DNA of 64,000 nucleotides, from positions 956,575 through 1,020,574 of the forward strand of contig KK106983.1 of assembly GCA_000611775.1 (NCBI GenBank), given 5' to 3'. Shown here piece after piece: positions 44,141-55,512 of the stretch. The DNA is from Umbilicaria muhlenbergii. Taxonomy: Eukaryota > Ascomycota > Lecanoromycetes > Umbilicariales > Umbilicariaceae. The notes under the pieces are model-generated. The model was not told the origin of the DNA and searched no databases. It saw only the letters and a list, made by a program, of their open reading frames with translations. Each line of letters begins with the position of its first letter. Positions within the stretch are counted from its first letter, which is position 1. The translations under genes were made by a program, and so were the position numbers.

Positions 44141-44650
44141 GGATACACTAAAACACAAGACGTCGGACGATGATGAGGTACTCTGATCTGTATGCAGTTA
44201 GCGTAGAGATTGAGATTGAGATCGAAGCCCTAACGAGCCAGCTATACCTAGGTACGCCTTGTGGAGCCCGCTAGATCTCTTCTGGACACACTAAAACACA
44301 AGACGTCGGACGATGATGAAGTACTCTGATCTGTATGCAGTTAGCGTTGAGATTGAGATTGAGATTGAGATTGTGATTGTGATGAAACCCTAACGAGCCA
44401 GCTATACCTAGGTACGCCTCATGGAACCCGCTAGATCTCTTCTGGACACACTAAAACACAAGACGTCGGACGATAAAAGGTACTCTGGTCTGGATCCAGT
44501 TAGCGTTGAGGTTGAGATGGAGGTGGCAGCCCTGAGTATGCCTACGCCTTGCGAGGCTGGCTAGTTCTTGTCCGGACACACTAAAATGCAAGACGTTGGA
44601 CGATGATACTTCGAACTGGATCCAGTTAGCGCTGGCCTAGAGATGGGAGC
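44141..44650 (+). repeat. Tandem array of four ~130-160 bp units (family B)
   Basis: Four copies begin with GGA(C/T)ACACTAAAACACAAG at 44141, 44284, 44444 and 44574. Each continues with GACGTCGGACGATGATGA, GTACTCTGATCTG, CAGTTAGCG, a (GAGATT)n stretch, GCCCTAACGAGCC and CTATACCTAGGTACGCC. The first two copies are close; the last two have diverged and lost pieces, and a fifth, weaker trace may precede the array near 43948. In copy 2 the GAGATT stretch has grown to a small microsatellite (about 44347-44384). Nothing codes for protein. Confidence 0.88.
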
Positions 44651-45135
44651 CCTGATGAGCTAGCTGTGCGCTGTGGGGTGAGGAATATGTCCATTTGTGG
44701 ATGATGGCAGAACAGTAGGAACGTAGAAACCTTTTGAGCTGTGGGAACAATGACGAACGATAGACGCAAGTGAGGTAGATGGATTCCTATTCGTCAACAA
44801 AGAACTGCCAGCACATGCCTTGCGCCAATGTGAAGTCTGGTATCTGCCACAAATCTGCAGTACAAAAGCACAATGTATAACCCGATTTTCGATCTTTGCT
44901 CCTATTCTCAGCACCTCAAACGCCCACTCCCCTCATCCTAACTAGCACTGCTAAAGGCCCCCACCAGCCTTCTCCCAGGGAATAAAGACGCCACCTCCGT
45001 CTCCTCAGCGCCTCTCAATGCAAGTCTCCCGAGCTCTGGTGCCAACAACCGATACGAATGCAAAACCGCTCATCCACAAACCACACGCCTAATAACATAG
45101 CGGCAGGAAAGAAGCAACAAACGATAATGCAGTGA

Positions 45136-47267
45136 TCAAGTCAACCTAGCTCCCTTAAACCTCTTAGCAAGCTGCTCGCCATCCGAAAGGGAGCCAGAGG
45201 CCACTTCTTGGGAAAAGGGTGAAGGACGCTTGGGGGGGCGCTCACCGCTCTCCTGTAAGATCGCAAGTAATGTCGCCCAACCCGGTGTGTTGAGGAGTTG
45301 GAACGCATCCGCCAGATCGTGAGTGCCTGCCACACGGCAGAGTAAAGCTTCTTCGTCCTGCGGGGTGCAAATACATGTTAGCCAACAATTTTTGAGGGAC
45401 AATTAGAGCACGTCTGTCACTTACCTTGCCGAGAATACCCATGCTGTGAAGGAAACATAGCAGATGGAAGTCCGACGCGGCTCGAACACCCTTTGCGCCG
45501 TCCATGGAATGGTTGGTTACTCCAAGCTTGTTGGCCACCGTCTTCAACTCCTGACTTTGGCCGATGATCTCGCGGTTCTCGATCGTGAAGTCCGAACTGT
45601 CAAACATGGCCGTCGACTCGGTCGGGAACCCGTGCGTTAGAGTGACCAGTAGATACTCGACGGGGAAGCTTGGTTTGGCATTCTCCTGGACGCTGGCGCC
45701 ATACTCGTTGATACGTCTGTAGAACACCTCGGGAATGTAACGGGTATGGCTCGGCTGACCGTCGTCCTCCTCTTCTCGAACGAGCATAACCGATGGTTCT
45801 GCTGACGGCTCTACAATATCGGCTCTGATCATCTCGACCGCAGAGTTTGACGCTTGAAATGCTGATATCGCGATGCCGCCATCCTCGTCACCACTGAGGA
45901 CACAGGTCACGAAGTTGGATCCGAAGCGGCCTGTATCGCTCCACTTTGTGGGCTTTGGATTTTTGGCTTGTAAGCGTGCGGCAAAGGCGATTTCGAGCGA
46001 CGAAAGAAAGTAGGAATCGATATGCCGTTTGCAAATGACCGTACCATCCCCAGCTCCTGCATCAATGAGGTCAGTGAAAATCACTCCGACCTTTTGCAGG
46101 CCACACAAGCGCGCCACTTCGTCGACCTCTTTCTCATTCTCCCACTCCTGTAATGAGACCCCATCCACTTCGTCCACTTGAGGTGGCTCGTAGATAGCTT
46201 CGACAACAGCTTTGATGCCTAACGGTACTTCAGTATACTCTTCGTACCGCCCATAGAGGAAGCCTAGTCGTTGTGCCCCGGACAATCTCCAAAAATCAAG
46301 CAATGAATTGATCAGCGCTGGTGAAGAGAATTCGACATGGTCCACCATACGATACGGCTGTGGCTGAAGAGTGATGGCGCTTGGCTGGCACTTCGTACAG
46401 ATTCCCTCCGGCCAAGGGGGATGGCCTGATGGGCAGTCTCGTCTTACCCGGTAGTACGGCTCACTCAGCGGCGGCATATATGAAGATTTCAGCTCGGGCT
46501 TGTTGGTTGCAGTGTTAATCTTCCGAAGGTACGAATGGAAGGAAAGATGTTTGATCTTCTTGTCGGCAAGGTATTCTGGAGCGTACGGTTCTAGTGGCAT
46601 GCAATAGTCGCACATACCCTTGGGCCCATGTCTGCACATCTTCTGATCGCGTGGCCGGGGGATTTTCCCGTCTTGCTTGTCTAATCGATCATCGAGCGGC
46701 GACTGTTGAACTACCTCCCAGGGATTCTTTATTGTCGCAGTAGATGAAGTTTGTGGTGGCGGCGCTATAGGGAAGTCTTCTGCGGGTAATATTGGAAGAC
46801 CATTTAGCCTATTGGAGGAGTTATGTGGTTGTGACGGTGTTGAAAGTGGCACGTTTGAATGGCCGTTCATGGGAGCCTGGTCGTTATACTTGATGTACAA
46901 CTTGTCACCATGTCTATAGCGAGCTGGTCAGTCCGTGATGCCATAAAACTAATAGACCAGAATCTACCGAAGTCCCACTCGTTCTATTGTGATACCCTTA
47001 AGCGAGCTCAGCAATCTGTCCTCTCCTCCATGCGACTTATTCGAAAGAACAATCGAGGCAGAGTCGGCGGATTTTGGGAGCTTGTCCAGGATCTGTGGGC
47101 ATAACCGAACCCTTCATCAGTCACACGAACACGAAGAAGACATGCAACTGGACGGGCAACGATACCTGTGGAAGCAGCGACGTGAACTGATCGGACGAGT
47201 CCACCGTCAGACGAAACTGTCCATCCTTGCCTTCGAAGCGCAGCAGAAGTGATTTGGAGGGGGCCAT
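45136..47267 (-). CDS. NPL4: Nuclear protein localisation protein 4 (Cdc48 cofactor)
   Basis: Four exons on the minus strand, 47267-47166, 47092-46968, 46913-45425 and 45357-45136; about 645 residues. Npl4 pairs with Ufd1 to bring polyubiquitinated substrates to Cdc48, including ER proteins marked for degradation. The N-terminal beta-grasp domain ([29 protein letters not shown]) is split over the first three exons. The zinc-finger domain has [12 protein letters not shown] and [17 protein letters not shown], followed by the MPN-like NPL4 domain ([31 protein letters not shown]). The C-terminal exon has the Leu/Asp-rich [21 protein letters not shown] helix and a basic tail (KRFKGARLT). It starts 480 bases from SEC66, pointing away. 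Confidence 0.97.
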
Positions 47268-47746
47268 ATCGAGCTGTTGTTGTTGTCCCGGTAGGTTCAG
47301 TCGTCACCAGCGTTCCTTCAAGCGTTATGATTCAGAGATGTCATGGATGGCCGCCTGATCGTGAGCGCTACAGCTGCTGAAGCCGAACGAAAGGCATCGA
47401 AGGGCAGCAGCACAAGCAGGTCCGAGCTTGATGTCGTTCTAGCGCTCTCGTCCTCGCTTCTTCCCGTCGCTAGTCGCGTGGCCCGTGTCGTACCAACTTT
47501 GTCAGGCGAGTCAGGCAGTTTCGGAATCAGAGTGGGCGATGCTGTCCTCTACTGGCCGGCACAAACAGTCAAAACCCTTACGGCTACCAACTGCAACGCC
47601 TTGGACCTCCACTCGGCCCAAGAATCGCACAGAGTTACGATCCCCCACAGGCTTTGGTGTCCCCAACTTTTTCGCGTGAGAGAAGAACGCTACGCACTTG
47701 CGCTATCGTTTGAAGCCCTGAAGGGGGGCTTCTTTGAATCGCAAAG
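47268..47746. promoter_or_regulatory. Divergent promoter region, NPL4 / SEC66
   Basis: A 479-base region between the two start codons. A long open frame on the plus strand (47343-47798) runs into the SEC66 start in another frame, but it is Ser/Ala-rich and without family likeness, so I treat it as chance. No operator is assigned. Confidence 0.55.
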
Positions 47747-48593
47747 ATGGTGGATTGGGTTGGGCTTGCAGTACCGTTCGCATACCTTGGCATATTAGTT
47801 GGATCTCTAGCCACCTTCTCCTCACTATACAGAAAACGGAAAGCAGGTACGGTCATGGCCCTACCAAGAGAACCAACCACGCAAGCTAAGCTCACGGTAC
47901 TGCAGCAAAGTCGTCGTCCTTGGAACCGTGGTTCCCGCCCCATCTCCAACGTAATATATACCTTTCTCTCCTCCATCTCGAACCCGAAGCCGGCAAGGAG
48001 AAGCCCCCGGCAGTGCCAGAAAGCGTGCTAAAAGCCGCCCTTCTGCGCCGAGCAACCGAAGATATCCATCGCCTACTTACCATCAGGAATGGCAAGCAGG
48101 CACTAAGTACGCTACTGCAACGGGGGAGCGTTGGCGATGATCTATGGCAAAGATTTCTCAGGGCAGAAAAGGAGATGGAAGAAGAGCTACGGGACGTAGT
48201 CAATGAGGTACAGACCCAACGCATCATGCTCATAAAGCACTCAACCGACTAACACGCTCTTAGGCGAATGCGTTCGCGCCTAATTGGGGCCAGACCATCT
48301 TCCAAAGTGCCAACGAAATGGCGCAAAATGCTCTTATTCGTCAACGAGTCGCCGAGCTGCAAGCACAAGCCAAAGCCGACCGCGAATGGTGGGACAAGAA
48401 AAAGGCGAGCATACAGTCGGAATTTATGAAGGAGCTCGATCAGGATTCTATCAAGTCAAAACCGACCGCAGTTACAGGGGAGAAGGTTGGGAGCGATGAG
48501 GATGCAGTACTAGTAGAGGGAGGGGGGCCGGCCTCGACAGGATCAGTGGCGGGGACGAAAGGAGGGACGAAGAAGAGGAAAGGAAAGAAATGA
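47747..48593 (+). CDS. SEC66: Sec66/Sec71, post-translational ER translocation subunit
   Basis: Three exons, 47747-47846, 47906-48207 and 48264-48593, give about 243 residues. Sec66 is part of the Sec62/Sec63 complex that threads finished proteins into the ER. The N-terminus holds the one membrane helix (LAVPFAYLGILVGSLATFSSLY) followed by a basic RKRKA stop-transfer run. The cytosolic part has the family lines EPWFPPHLQRNIYLSLLHL, VLKAALLRRATEDIHRLL, LLQRGSVGDDLWQRFLRAE and NWGQTIFQSANEM. A basic Gly/Lys-rich tail (KKRKGKK) is typical. The first intron separates the helix from the cytosolic domain. A frame that reads through this intron would scramble the sequence, which confirms the splice. 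Both this gene and its divergent neighbour NPL4 act at the ER membrane. Confidence 0.96.
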
Positions 48594-49975
48594 ATTGCCA
48601 ATCCGAGAATTCAGATTTCATGACAATGCAAGAATTTTCCGATCAACCAGTGGACTTCCATACTCGTCCATTCTGGTATCGCAGTGGCAGTGTCTTTCTT
48701 TTGTTGACCATATTCGCTTCCACAGATGAGACGCACAGTTTGGTGCCCACGGTGCTAATAACTCCTCGAAGCTCTCAAACTTCCATGGCCCTATTGTCCT
48801 TGTCTCAGTGTACAGTAATTGTTTTATATGTTCGATTTAGCAGTGACTATCCATATGGGACTAATATCCCAATTGGAAGCGTCGTTACAGCCCTCCACCT
48901 CCGCACTCTCCGCACCAATCAAAGACCCGTCCCAAATCCACTGAACCACCTTCAGCACGTCCATCCCCTTGCTTCTCCTTCCCCCCAAGGCACGTCTACC
49001 TGCACCAAACTTCTACCTCTCGATCTACGACGTCTCGATCTCCGACGTCATGCCATCCCAACGCCACAACCCATTTAGAGACTCGCGATCCAGTTCAGTG
49101 GGCCGTAAAGGGTAAGTGCGCAGGAGAGTTCTAATGAAATCCGTGACGCATACGAAGCCGCTGGACGAGCTAAAGAAAGAACCTTCTTTGGGGCGGAGCC
49201 AGCAATACTGATACACAAGGGCAGACGCTGAAAAAGCGACTATGCGGAAAATGCATTAGCGAGAGAGTCCCCAGCTGGAGACTGCCACTTGTTTCGTCCA
49301 TACGCCTGCCGTCGAATGTGAGCCCAGCTCCTACTTTCAGGCCTGGAAGGGAAAGTGGCAGAATGCGAAGAGAGACGCGGGACCGCTGGTATGGAGCAAG
49401 GAGGTTAGTTTAGATCATGGTCATTTGAGGATGAATCGAGAGGAGAGAAAGAATGTGTCGAAGAAGAAGATAGGGCGCAGGTGGGATGGATTACGGTTGC
49501 TGGCGTTAGCAGTATACGCTTGCAGTATCAGATGAATTAGAGGAGCCTCTGTGCATGGCGCTGCGTTATATCACCCCGACTACCGATTGGATCCCTAAAC
49601 GATGCACAAAAGAACCCTTCCATAGATATAATGAGTGGAAACTAAATATGAAGCTAGCAGGCTGGTACTGGTCGCTAGAACTGATGCACTGGAACGCAAT
49701 AGTATGATTTACGCTGGTGGACGTTATTCGATAACAACTAGAGGCTTGAGATGGATTTTTGGCCACTGGTAGAAGAAGAAGACGAAGATGAAGGGAAGTG
49801 GTCGTATGTACCCATCAAACAAATTCCCCGCACCAAAAAACGCGATGCACCGTGGAATAGGCATACAAATGGAAATAAAGGAGACGCTGTGGACAAATTA
49901 AGGAGTCGTCGACGTTATATGTGCTTTCATAGCAGAAAATTTGTCAAATCCACGCTTTCAATCTTGCCCCAACTG
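48594..49975. other. Long intergenic gap, possible gene relic
   Basis: About 1.4 kb between the 3' ends of SEC66 and the DUF2417 gene, so no promoter is needed. On the minus strand at about 48850-49216 two short frames read like protein (LRTYPLRPTELDRES and NGLWRWDGMT in one; VVQWIWDGSLIGAES in the other), but I find no start, no clean splice and no family. It may be a decayed gene. The rest shows nothing; 49560-49980 is AT-leaning. Confidence 0.4.
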
Positions 49976-51647
49976 CTATTTACCCATTGACCCATTGACC
50001 AACTCTCCCAATCTCTTCTCCAAGATTTGTCGCCCCTCATAAGTTTTCCATACCTCATGCGGCGCTTTGTTGACCACGTCCCAAGCGATCAAATTGTCCG
50101 TGATCGTGGTCAAATCTCTCTGCTTACTCTCCCATTCGCTGTCTCTCCTGGTTTCGATACCGGAACTTACAACCACAAGAGGTGTGTCTTTCTGTTGAAT
50201 GATTCGGGCCTGGTTAACCTCCTTCCTGGTGAACGAGTTCGCAACCAAGTTCTCCTGTAGCTTCGCCTTGAGGTATTTCCCGCCTTGGTAGGCAGAGCGA
50301 CCGTACACACGATCTTCACGAGTACGACCTTGGACGATGGCACCCCAGAGACGGCGCAGGCCAATCGGTGTGATGACGCCTTCAGCCCAAAGCCTGAATC
50401 CTCGTCCTGGGGATGCAATCTTGTAGAGGAGATCCTCGTGGAGTGCGTCTATGAGGAAGATACCGTGGATATCACCGACATGTCTGCTAGAGAAGATCCG
50501 GCTATAGATACCACCGACACCAGCAGACAGGAGAATCCAGGGACCTTCCTCGCCTGCACGCGCCAAGGCCTCGGATAACGCATCGGAAGACATGCCTGCA
50601 GAGAAAGGCGATGGTGCGTTGTCGGACCAGCCAAAGCCAGGTCGGTCCCAGTAGCAGTAGCGATCGATAGTGCCATTTTCACGGGCGTCGAATACCCAGT
50701 CTTCGAAAGTATCCTCCACCGCGTTCTCGCCCGCTTCGATCAATACTGTGGGAGTACGCTCGCCTGCAGGATTGACCATAACTTCACCGACGCATGCAAG
50801 ATGGACTTGGTATTTGTCGGAGTCGACGTAGTATCGCTCGCCCGGAGGTGCAAGAGATGCATCTCGGGAACGGAGAATTAGAGTTGCGGTGAGCAGGATG
50901 GCGACTATGATCAGGACGACCATGATCACAGTAGATGTAAGCACAGCACACCATTCGCGAAGGGTACGTCGGGTCTCTTGGCGGCCAGTCAGACGTTCCT
51001 CCTCTTCCTTCTTCCCCCATGTGACCACGCGGTCGGCTGCCACATTAAACAGGCTAATGACTGCTGCCCATATAACCGATGCAATGCCGACCCAACCTTC
51101 TTCGACACGAAGACGGCCCACAGCGAGGAGGATGATCATATCGACGAGTAGAAAGCCGGCGACAATCATCCCGGATATCTGCATCGCCTTCGATGGGTGA
51201 GAGAAGAATAGGAGGGCAATCAACAGATTTCCCAGGGTGAGAGTGGTGAAGGCGAAGTCGAAGAAGCCAGAGCCACGCGAGTGCATCATCGGTGGGCTAA
51301 TGAAAATGGAGACCAACAACAACACCCACCACAGGAAGGTTATCACGAGGAAGAGGACAGTGAAGTAGCGTAGAGCCCTGACGCTCCAAAGATTGTACGG
51401 AGATACCTAGAGACACACATCAGCGCATGTAACACACGGGGCGAAAGTTGAGTCTCACAGCTGGATCGTCAGGGTCGAGAAAGCCATCGTGGCGAGGAGG
51501 CAGCAGTCGGGTCCGCTCATCTGGGTCCCGCGATCTACGCTCTGCTGGTGGGTTGCGAGAATGTGGTCTGCTACCCTCGCCTTCTGTAGGGGTTTCATCA
51601 CCGCCATCGTCGTTCCCGTTGTTCTTAGATCCCCACAGGGAAACCAT
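49976..51647 (-). CDS. DUF2417 integral membrane protein with hydrolase-like domain
   Basis: Two exons, 51647-51459 and 51406-49976, about 539 residues. The N-terminus is a Ser/Asp/Arg-rich cytosolic region (about 65 residues), followed by four or five membrane helices (VLFLVITFLWWVLLLVSIFI, LGNLLIALLFF, ISGMIVAGFLLVDMIILLAV, WVGIASVIWAAVISLF, VIMVVLIIVAILLTATLIL). After residue ~235 comes an alpha/beta-hydrolase-like part with RYCYWDRPGFGWSD, ILLSAGVGGIYSRIF and IFLIDALHED. At the usual nucleophile position (G-x-S-x-G) the sequence is S-A-G-V-G, so the serine appears to be replaced by glycine; a late APHEVW may hold the histidine. This layout is that of fungal DUF2417 proteins, of unknown role. 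The splice (DPA|VSPYNLWSV) keeps frame. Confidence 0.87.
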
Positions 51648-52815
51648 GATGGGCTTGGAGATTCACGTAAGGGGTGATATCTGTATGAGCAAAGGACTGG
51701 TGACTGGTAGGAGGAGAGGTAGACTGAAGATGGCAGAGTCTGTACCAGGGTCGAGATGCGCCAAGCTCGTCTTAGTGTCGTTGCCGCAATAGGTTATGAT
51801 GACGTTTGTCTTGTTAGATTGATTTTGCCATGAAACAAGCGATGACCCCGCAAAAGGACGTAGGATCTAACGTACAGCAACAGGGAATGGGAAAGGGAAT
51901 GGGACCAGGAGAGAGATGCATATGTCAAGAGAGGTGGGTGTCGTCAATAGGAGGAGAGAGGAGGTCAGGAATGGCCGCTGCCTTCACTAAGAGAGGGGTT
52001 GTCCTTGGAGCTTGAGATCTGCCTGGTCGAGATACCTGAGAGATAGGCACGGGCATGGGTGCTTGAGCGCTTACGAGGTCATCAAGTGGCAGCCTGTCAT
52101 CGTCATCGGTCTGGCCATGCCCATGCCTAAGGAGCCCCCTGCAATCGCCCGTGTCGCCTAGACTGCACCGCGGCCAGTTGGCGAAGCGCACCACCAAAAA
52201 TAATACGTGCCAGTTCTCCGATGGGAAACCCCGCGATACTTGGACAGTCGAGCAAGAAAGCCTTCTGGAAGGCCAAGTGCGCACACACGAGACACGAGAC
52301 ATAGAAATCATAAAGCTCCACCATCTGCGCATCTTGGTGTGACCGTGTTCCAAATGCACGGCGATTTGCTGCTGAGGATCCCCCAGATCGTCTCTGCTTT
52401 TCCGTACAGCTGCCACCCTTGCCACCCAGTATGGGGGGCGATGGGGGGAGGGTGCGGCTGCCCCACCACACTTCGCTTCCACATGCTCTCTCCGACAAAA
52501 GGATCAATGACAGAGCTAGGTAGCTTGGGCACGTCGTCAAGCTACTGCTACAGCCGCGTAACACTTACAAAATCACATTACGAACGGAACAGCATTCGTC
52601 CATCTCAGATGGGTCGTTGAGGGTCACTGATGGTCACTGATGGTCACTGATGGTCACTGATGGTCACTGATGGGTCCTCAAGGGAGTTCTCATTACTAAG
52701 TATTCCTATCGATTCGGGTTAAAGCATATCACCACCAACCTCCTACCCAGTTTCAGACTGCTCACGCCAAGACTTTGATTCAACTCAGGGCATGAAGCAG
52801 CCGGGTATAGGGGAC
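51648..52815. other. Long intergenic gap with a 10-bp repeat
   Basis: About 1.17 kb between the divergent DUF2417 and PPE1 genes, so it must hold both promoters. Open frames on the minus strand (for example 51925-52564) overlap each other, are rich in Ser/Arg, and resemble no family. The 10-base tandem repeat at 52622-52672 is listed separately. Confidence 0.5.
52622..52672 (+). repeat. Five-copy 10-bp tandem repeat upstream of PPE1
   Basis: Five near-perfect copies of GGTCACTGAT, ending in a TGGGTCC variant. It lies about 145 bases before the chosen PPE1 start, thus in its promoter or leader. A similar AGGGTCACCG word occurs near 41135, before the seven-helix gene, but as a single copy. Confidence 0.9.
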
Positions 52816-54417
52816 ATGAGTGATTTGCAAAGATCATTCGTCAAGGCAAAGCTGGCCAATCTACCCTTTGACCCGCCTATGCCTCAAGCCCTGGAAGAAG
52901 AGGAGGATGAGCAAGACGACCTTCGACCTCTCCCAGAATCTCATGATGATGATTCCTCCTCCGCTTCATCTGCATCATCGACTGGGACGATCAAACCTTC
53001 GCCGAGTAAGCATCTCTTTGCTAGACCTAAGGGGTTCGTTCGATCCCTTCTGCGCAGTGCTCTGAACACTCTACACTACCTATGCCTAAGATCCAATCTT
53101 CTACAGATCTCGATGTTCTGGTGGAACCGTGTTTCATGTTCCTTGGGTGAATTCATGCGGGCATCTTTCTGACATGAAGTTCCTCTTCCAGGTCTACCGC
53201 AGCCAAACGACCCTTAGACGAGATCTCCTGGACGGAGTACTTTGATCAAGAACTATACCTTGAGAAAGCAACTCCATCAAAAAAAATAGTGTACCATGTT
53301 TATCTCACGCCGCCATCGCAGAGGGCACCTCTATTCGTCACTCATCACGGGGCAGGGTCATCCGGCCTGTCATTCGCCGTCCTGGCTGCTGAGATCCGCA
53401 GGGCGCTTCCTGGTGCTGGAGTCCTCTCGCTCGATGCCCGTGGTCATGGGGAGACTGTTGTAAACGATACAAAGGTCATAGCCACAGAAGGCGGCCCTGA
53501 CAGTCGGGGTGGACCCGATTTGAGTCTTCCGATTTTGAGCGATGACATGCTAAACGTTATCAACCTCACTCAGAAGAAAATGGGTTGGCAGGAGCTTCCT
53601 GGCTTAATATTAGTAGGGCACAGCCTTGGCGGTGCAGTTGTGACCGATGTTGCGTACAGGGGTGAGTTGAAGAAGGCTGTGTTAGGGTATGCCGTATTGG
53701 ACGTCGTTGAAGGTATATTAAGTCCTAGAGCAATATGCCCACGTCTATGCCGAGAAGCTAAAACTAATGGCCAGGCTCCGCAATCGACGCACTTCAAAGC
53801 ATGCAATCATACCTGTCGACTCGTCCCATGAGCTTCCCCTCGCTTTCTTCTGGCATCGAATGGCAGTATTGCTTCCCCTACTCCATTTGTTACCGCGGTA
53901 TGATTGCTAATCACTTCCCAGTACTCGTACACGCACCATCCGTAACAGTACTTCCGCACGAGTATCCGTCCCCTCCCTCCTTTATCAAGCTTTGCCTTCA
54001 GGAGGATCGTATCCAAGTAAAGCACCCTCCTGGTTATGGCGTACCGATCTAGCCGCGACACAGCCGTTCTGGGAGGGCTGGTTCGTGGGACTGAGTAAGA
54101 AGTTTCTGGAGGCCAAGGGCGGGAAGTTACTTCTTCTGGCAGGTACAGACCGTTTGGACAAGGAAATGATGATTGGGCAGATGCAAGGTGGGTCAAATAA
54201 TACGTATGCAACATGTTCTGTAGCCTAGGAGCTAATAGCACTCTCGGCAGGTAAATACCAGTTGCAAGTCTTCCCAGAGGCTGGGCATTTCATACAGGAA
54301 GACCAGCCAGAGAAGACTGCCATGGTGCTGGTGGATTTCTATAGGAGAAATGACCGGAGTGCTTTGGTATTACCGCCAAAGGTTGGGGATCTCTTGAAGA
54401 ATAAACATTTGCACTGA
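52816..54417 (+). CDS. PPE1: Protein phosphatase methylesterase 1
   Basis: Five exons, 52816-53033, 53192-53712, 53775-53865, 53922-54187 and 54251-54417; about 420 residues. The enzyme removes the methyl group from the C-terminal leucine of the PP2A catalytic subunit. The N-terminus [18 protein letters not shown] and an acidic, Ser-rich linker are typical of fungal members. The core shows [11 protein letters not shown] (oxyanion region), Ser217 in [28 protein letters not shown], an [10 protein letters not shown] acid and [13 protein letters not shown] histidine. Start choice: the ATG at 52816 begins the family's own N-terminus; an ATG at 52792 in frame adds eight residues. The first intron (53034-53191) has a weak GTTCGT donor, accepted because only it gives the right phase into [13 protein letters not shown]. 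Confidence 0.94.
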
Positions 54418-55512
54418 AAGCTCACTTTTCCCCTAACCCTTAAATTTTTATGCACTTTGATCCGTAGATTATGACGTTGATCCACGGCTCATAGAGAGGA
54501 TGTACATTGGTACGTTGGCACGTATTCAAACCTCCCTAACCTACAATACTCGGTCCTAGATGCCCACTCTATCTTGTGCTCCGATAGACATTGTTCTAGC
54601 ACATATCACTTTCGAAGCTTGTAGAAATGTTGGAAACCACCATTCGCAGAGGTACACCAGCACACGAAAGTCTGCACCTATGCTATCAACATGCCTTTTC
54701 AGGGAAAGCCTTAGTGTTGTGGCGAAATCCGACCGAGCAACGGCAGAGCGACTGGGGTAGGTTGGTACCTGGATTGCAGCCCAGATGTCTTTTGCATCGG
54801 CTGTCTGCTTTACATGTGCAATTCCGCAGCGATTCGATGATAAGCGCAATTATTTTGTAATGAGATATCTTTCGCCACCTGCATTTGATCGGAGTGATCT
54901 TAGCAAGAGAGTCCAGATCCTGGATGAAGAAGAACGATTGGTGTTCACAATAATAGGCCAGTGTTCTTGAAAGTGACCAATGACAAGGCTTCCTCGGCCT
55001 ATCTCCCCTTAACAACCGCTTCGTTTGCTAACCACCCCATCCAACCGAACAGCTGCATGGAGGCGCGCACGACCGCTGCGAGGTACGATCATGCAGTGGC
55101 TACTAATAGACTGAGCGACTCAACGGCCATACTGAACATGAGAGGAAGTTCACTTTTTCGACATGATGTTTCGCAGCATCGGGCCTATCCCAAAGAGGAA
55201 GAAGTTTACAGCTAAGAACGGACCATTTGCCCAATCAACTCAATCAAGCACGATTCCCTGATGGCGACGTGGACTATCTCAATCTCCTTCCCCTTGACCA
55301 TCTGGCGTATCTCCAGTCTATCAGTGCGGAGGCCTCCAGGAAATTGAGCTTTACTCCGAGGTTGACCTGTCGGTTCGCCCCTACCTCGTTGAGGGTGGCA
55401 CAGGTGGGCTATGGCTGTGAATATAAAACGGCACAATGGCCACTTGGTCAATGGCCAGCGTGCTCCCTTTCATTCTGTACTTGTTAATAATCATTCTTTC
55501 TAAACATCCAAT
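54418..55512. other. Long intergenic gap
   Basis: About 1.1 kb between PPE1 and the carboxypeptidase gene. Right after PPE1 there is CCCCTAACCCTTAA near 54431, only two telomere-like words. Otherwise I see no gene, RNA or repeat; the promoter of the carboxypeptidase gene should sit in the last few hundred bases. Confidence 0.5.

Larger units (their letters stand above)
43261..45135. other. Intergenic gap with two tandem-repeat arrays
   Basis: About 1.9 kb between the 3' end of the seven-helix gene and the 3' end of NPL4, so no promoter is needed here. Nearly 1.2 kb of it is repeats, listed separately. The rest (about 44670-45135) shows nothing clear. Confidence 0.6.

Noticed and set aside
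47343-47798. A 151-residue plus-strand open frame before and into the SEC66 start
   Set aside because: It is Ser/Ala/Arg-rich, resembles no family, and overlaps the well-supported first exon of SEC66 in another frame.
51925-52564. Two overlapping minus-strand frames of 145-185 residues
   Set aside because: They overlap each other in different frames, have no recognisable motif and lie in a divergent promoter gap.
54428-54446. Telomere-like CCCTAACCCTTAA words
   Set aside because: Only two imperfect copies; nothing else suggests an old chromosome end.
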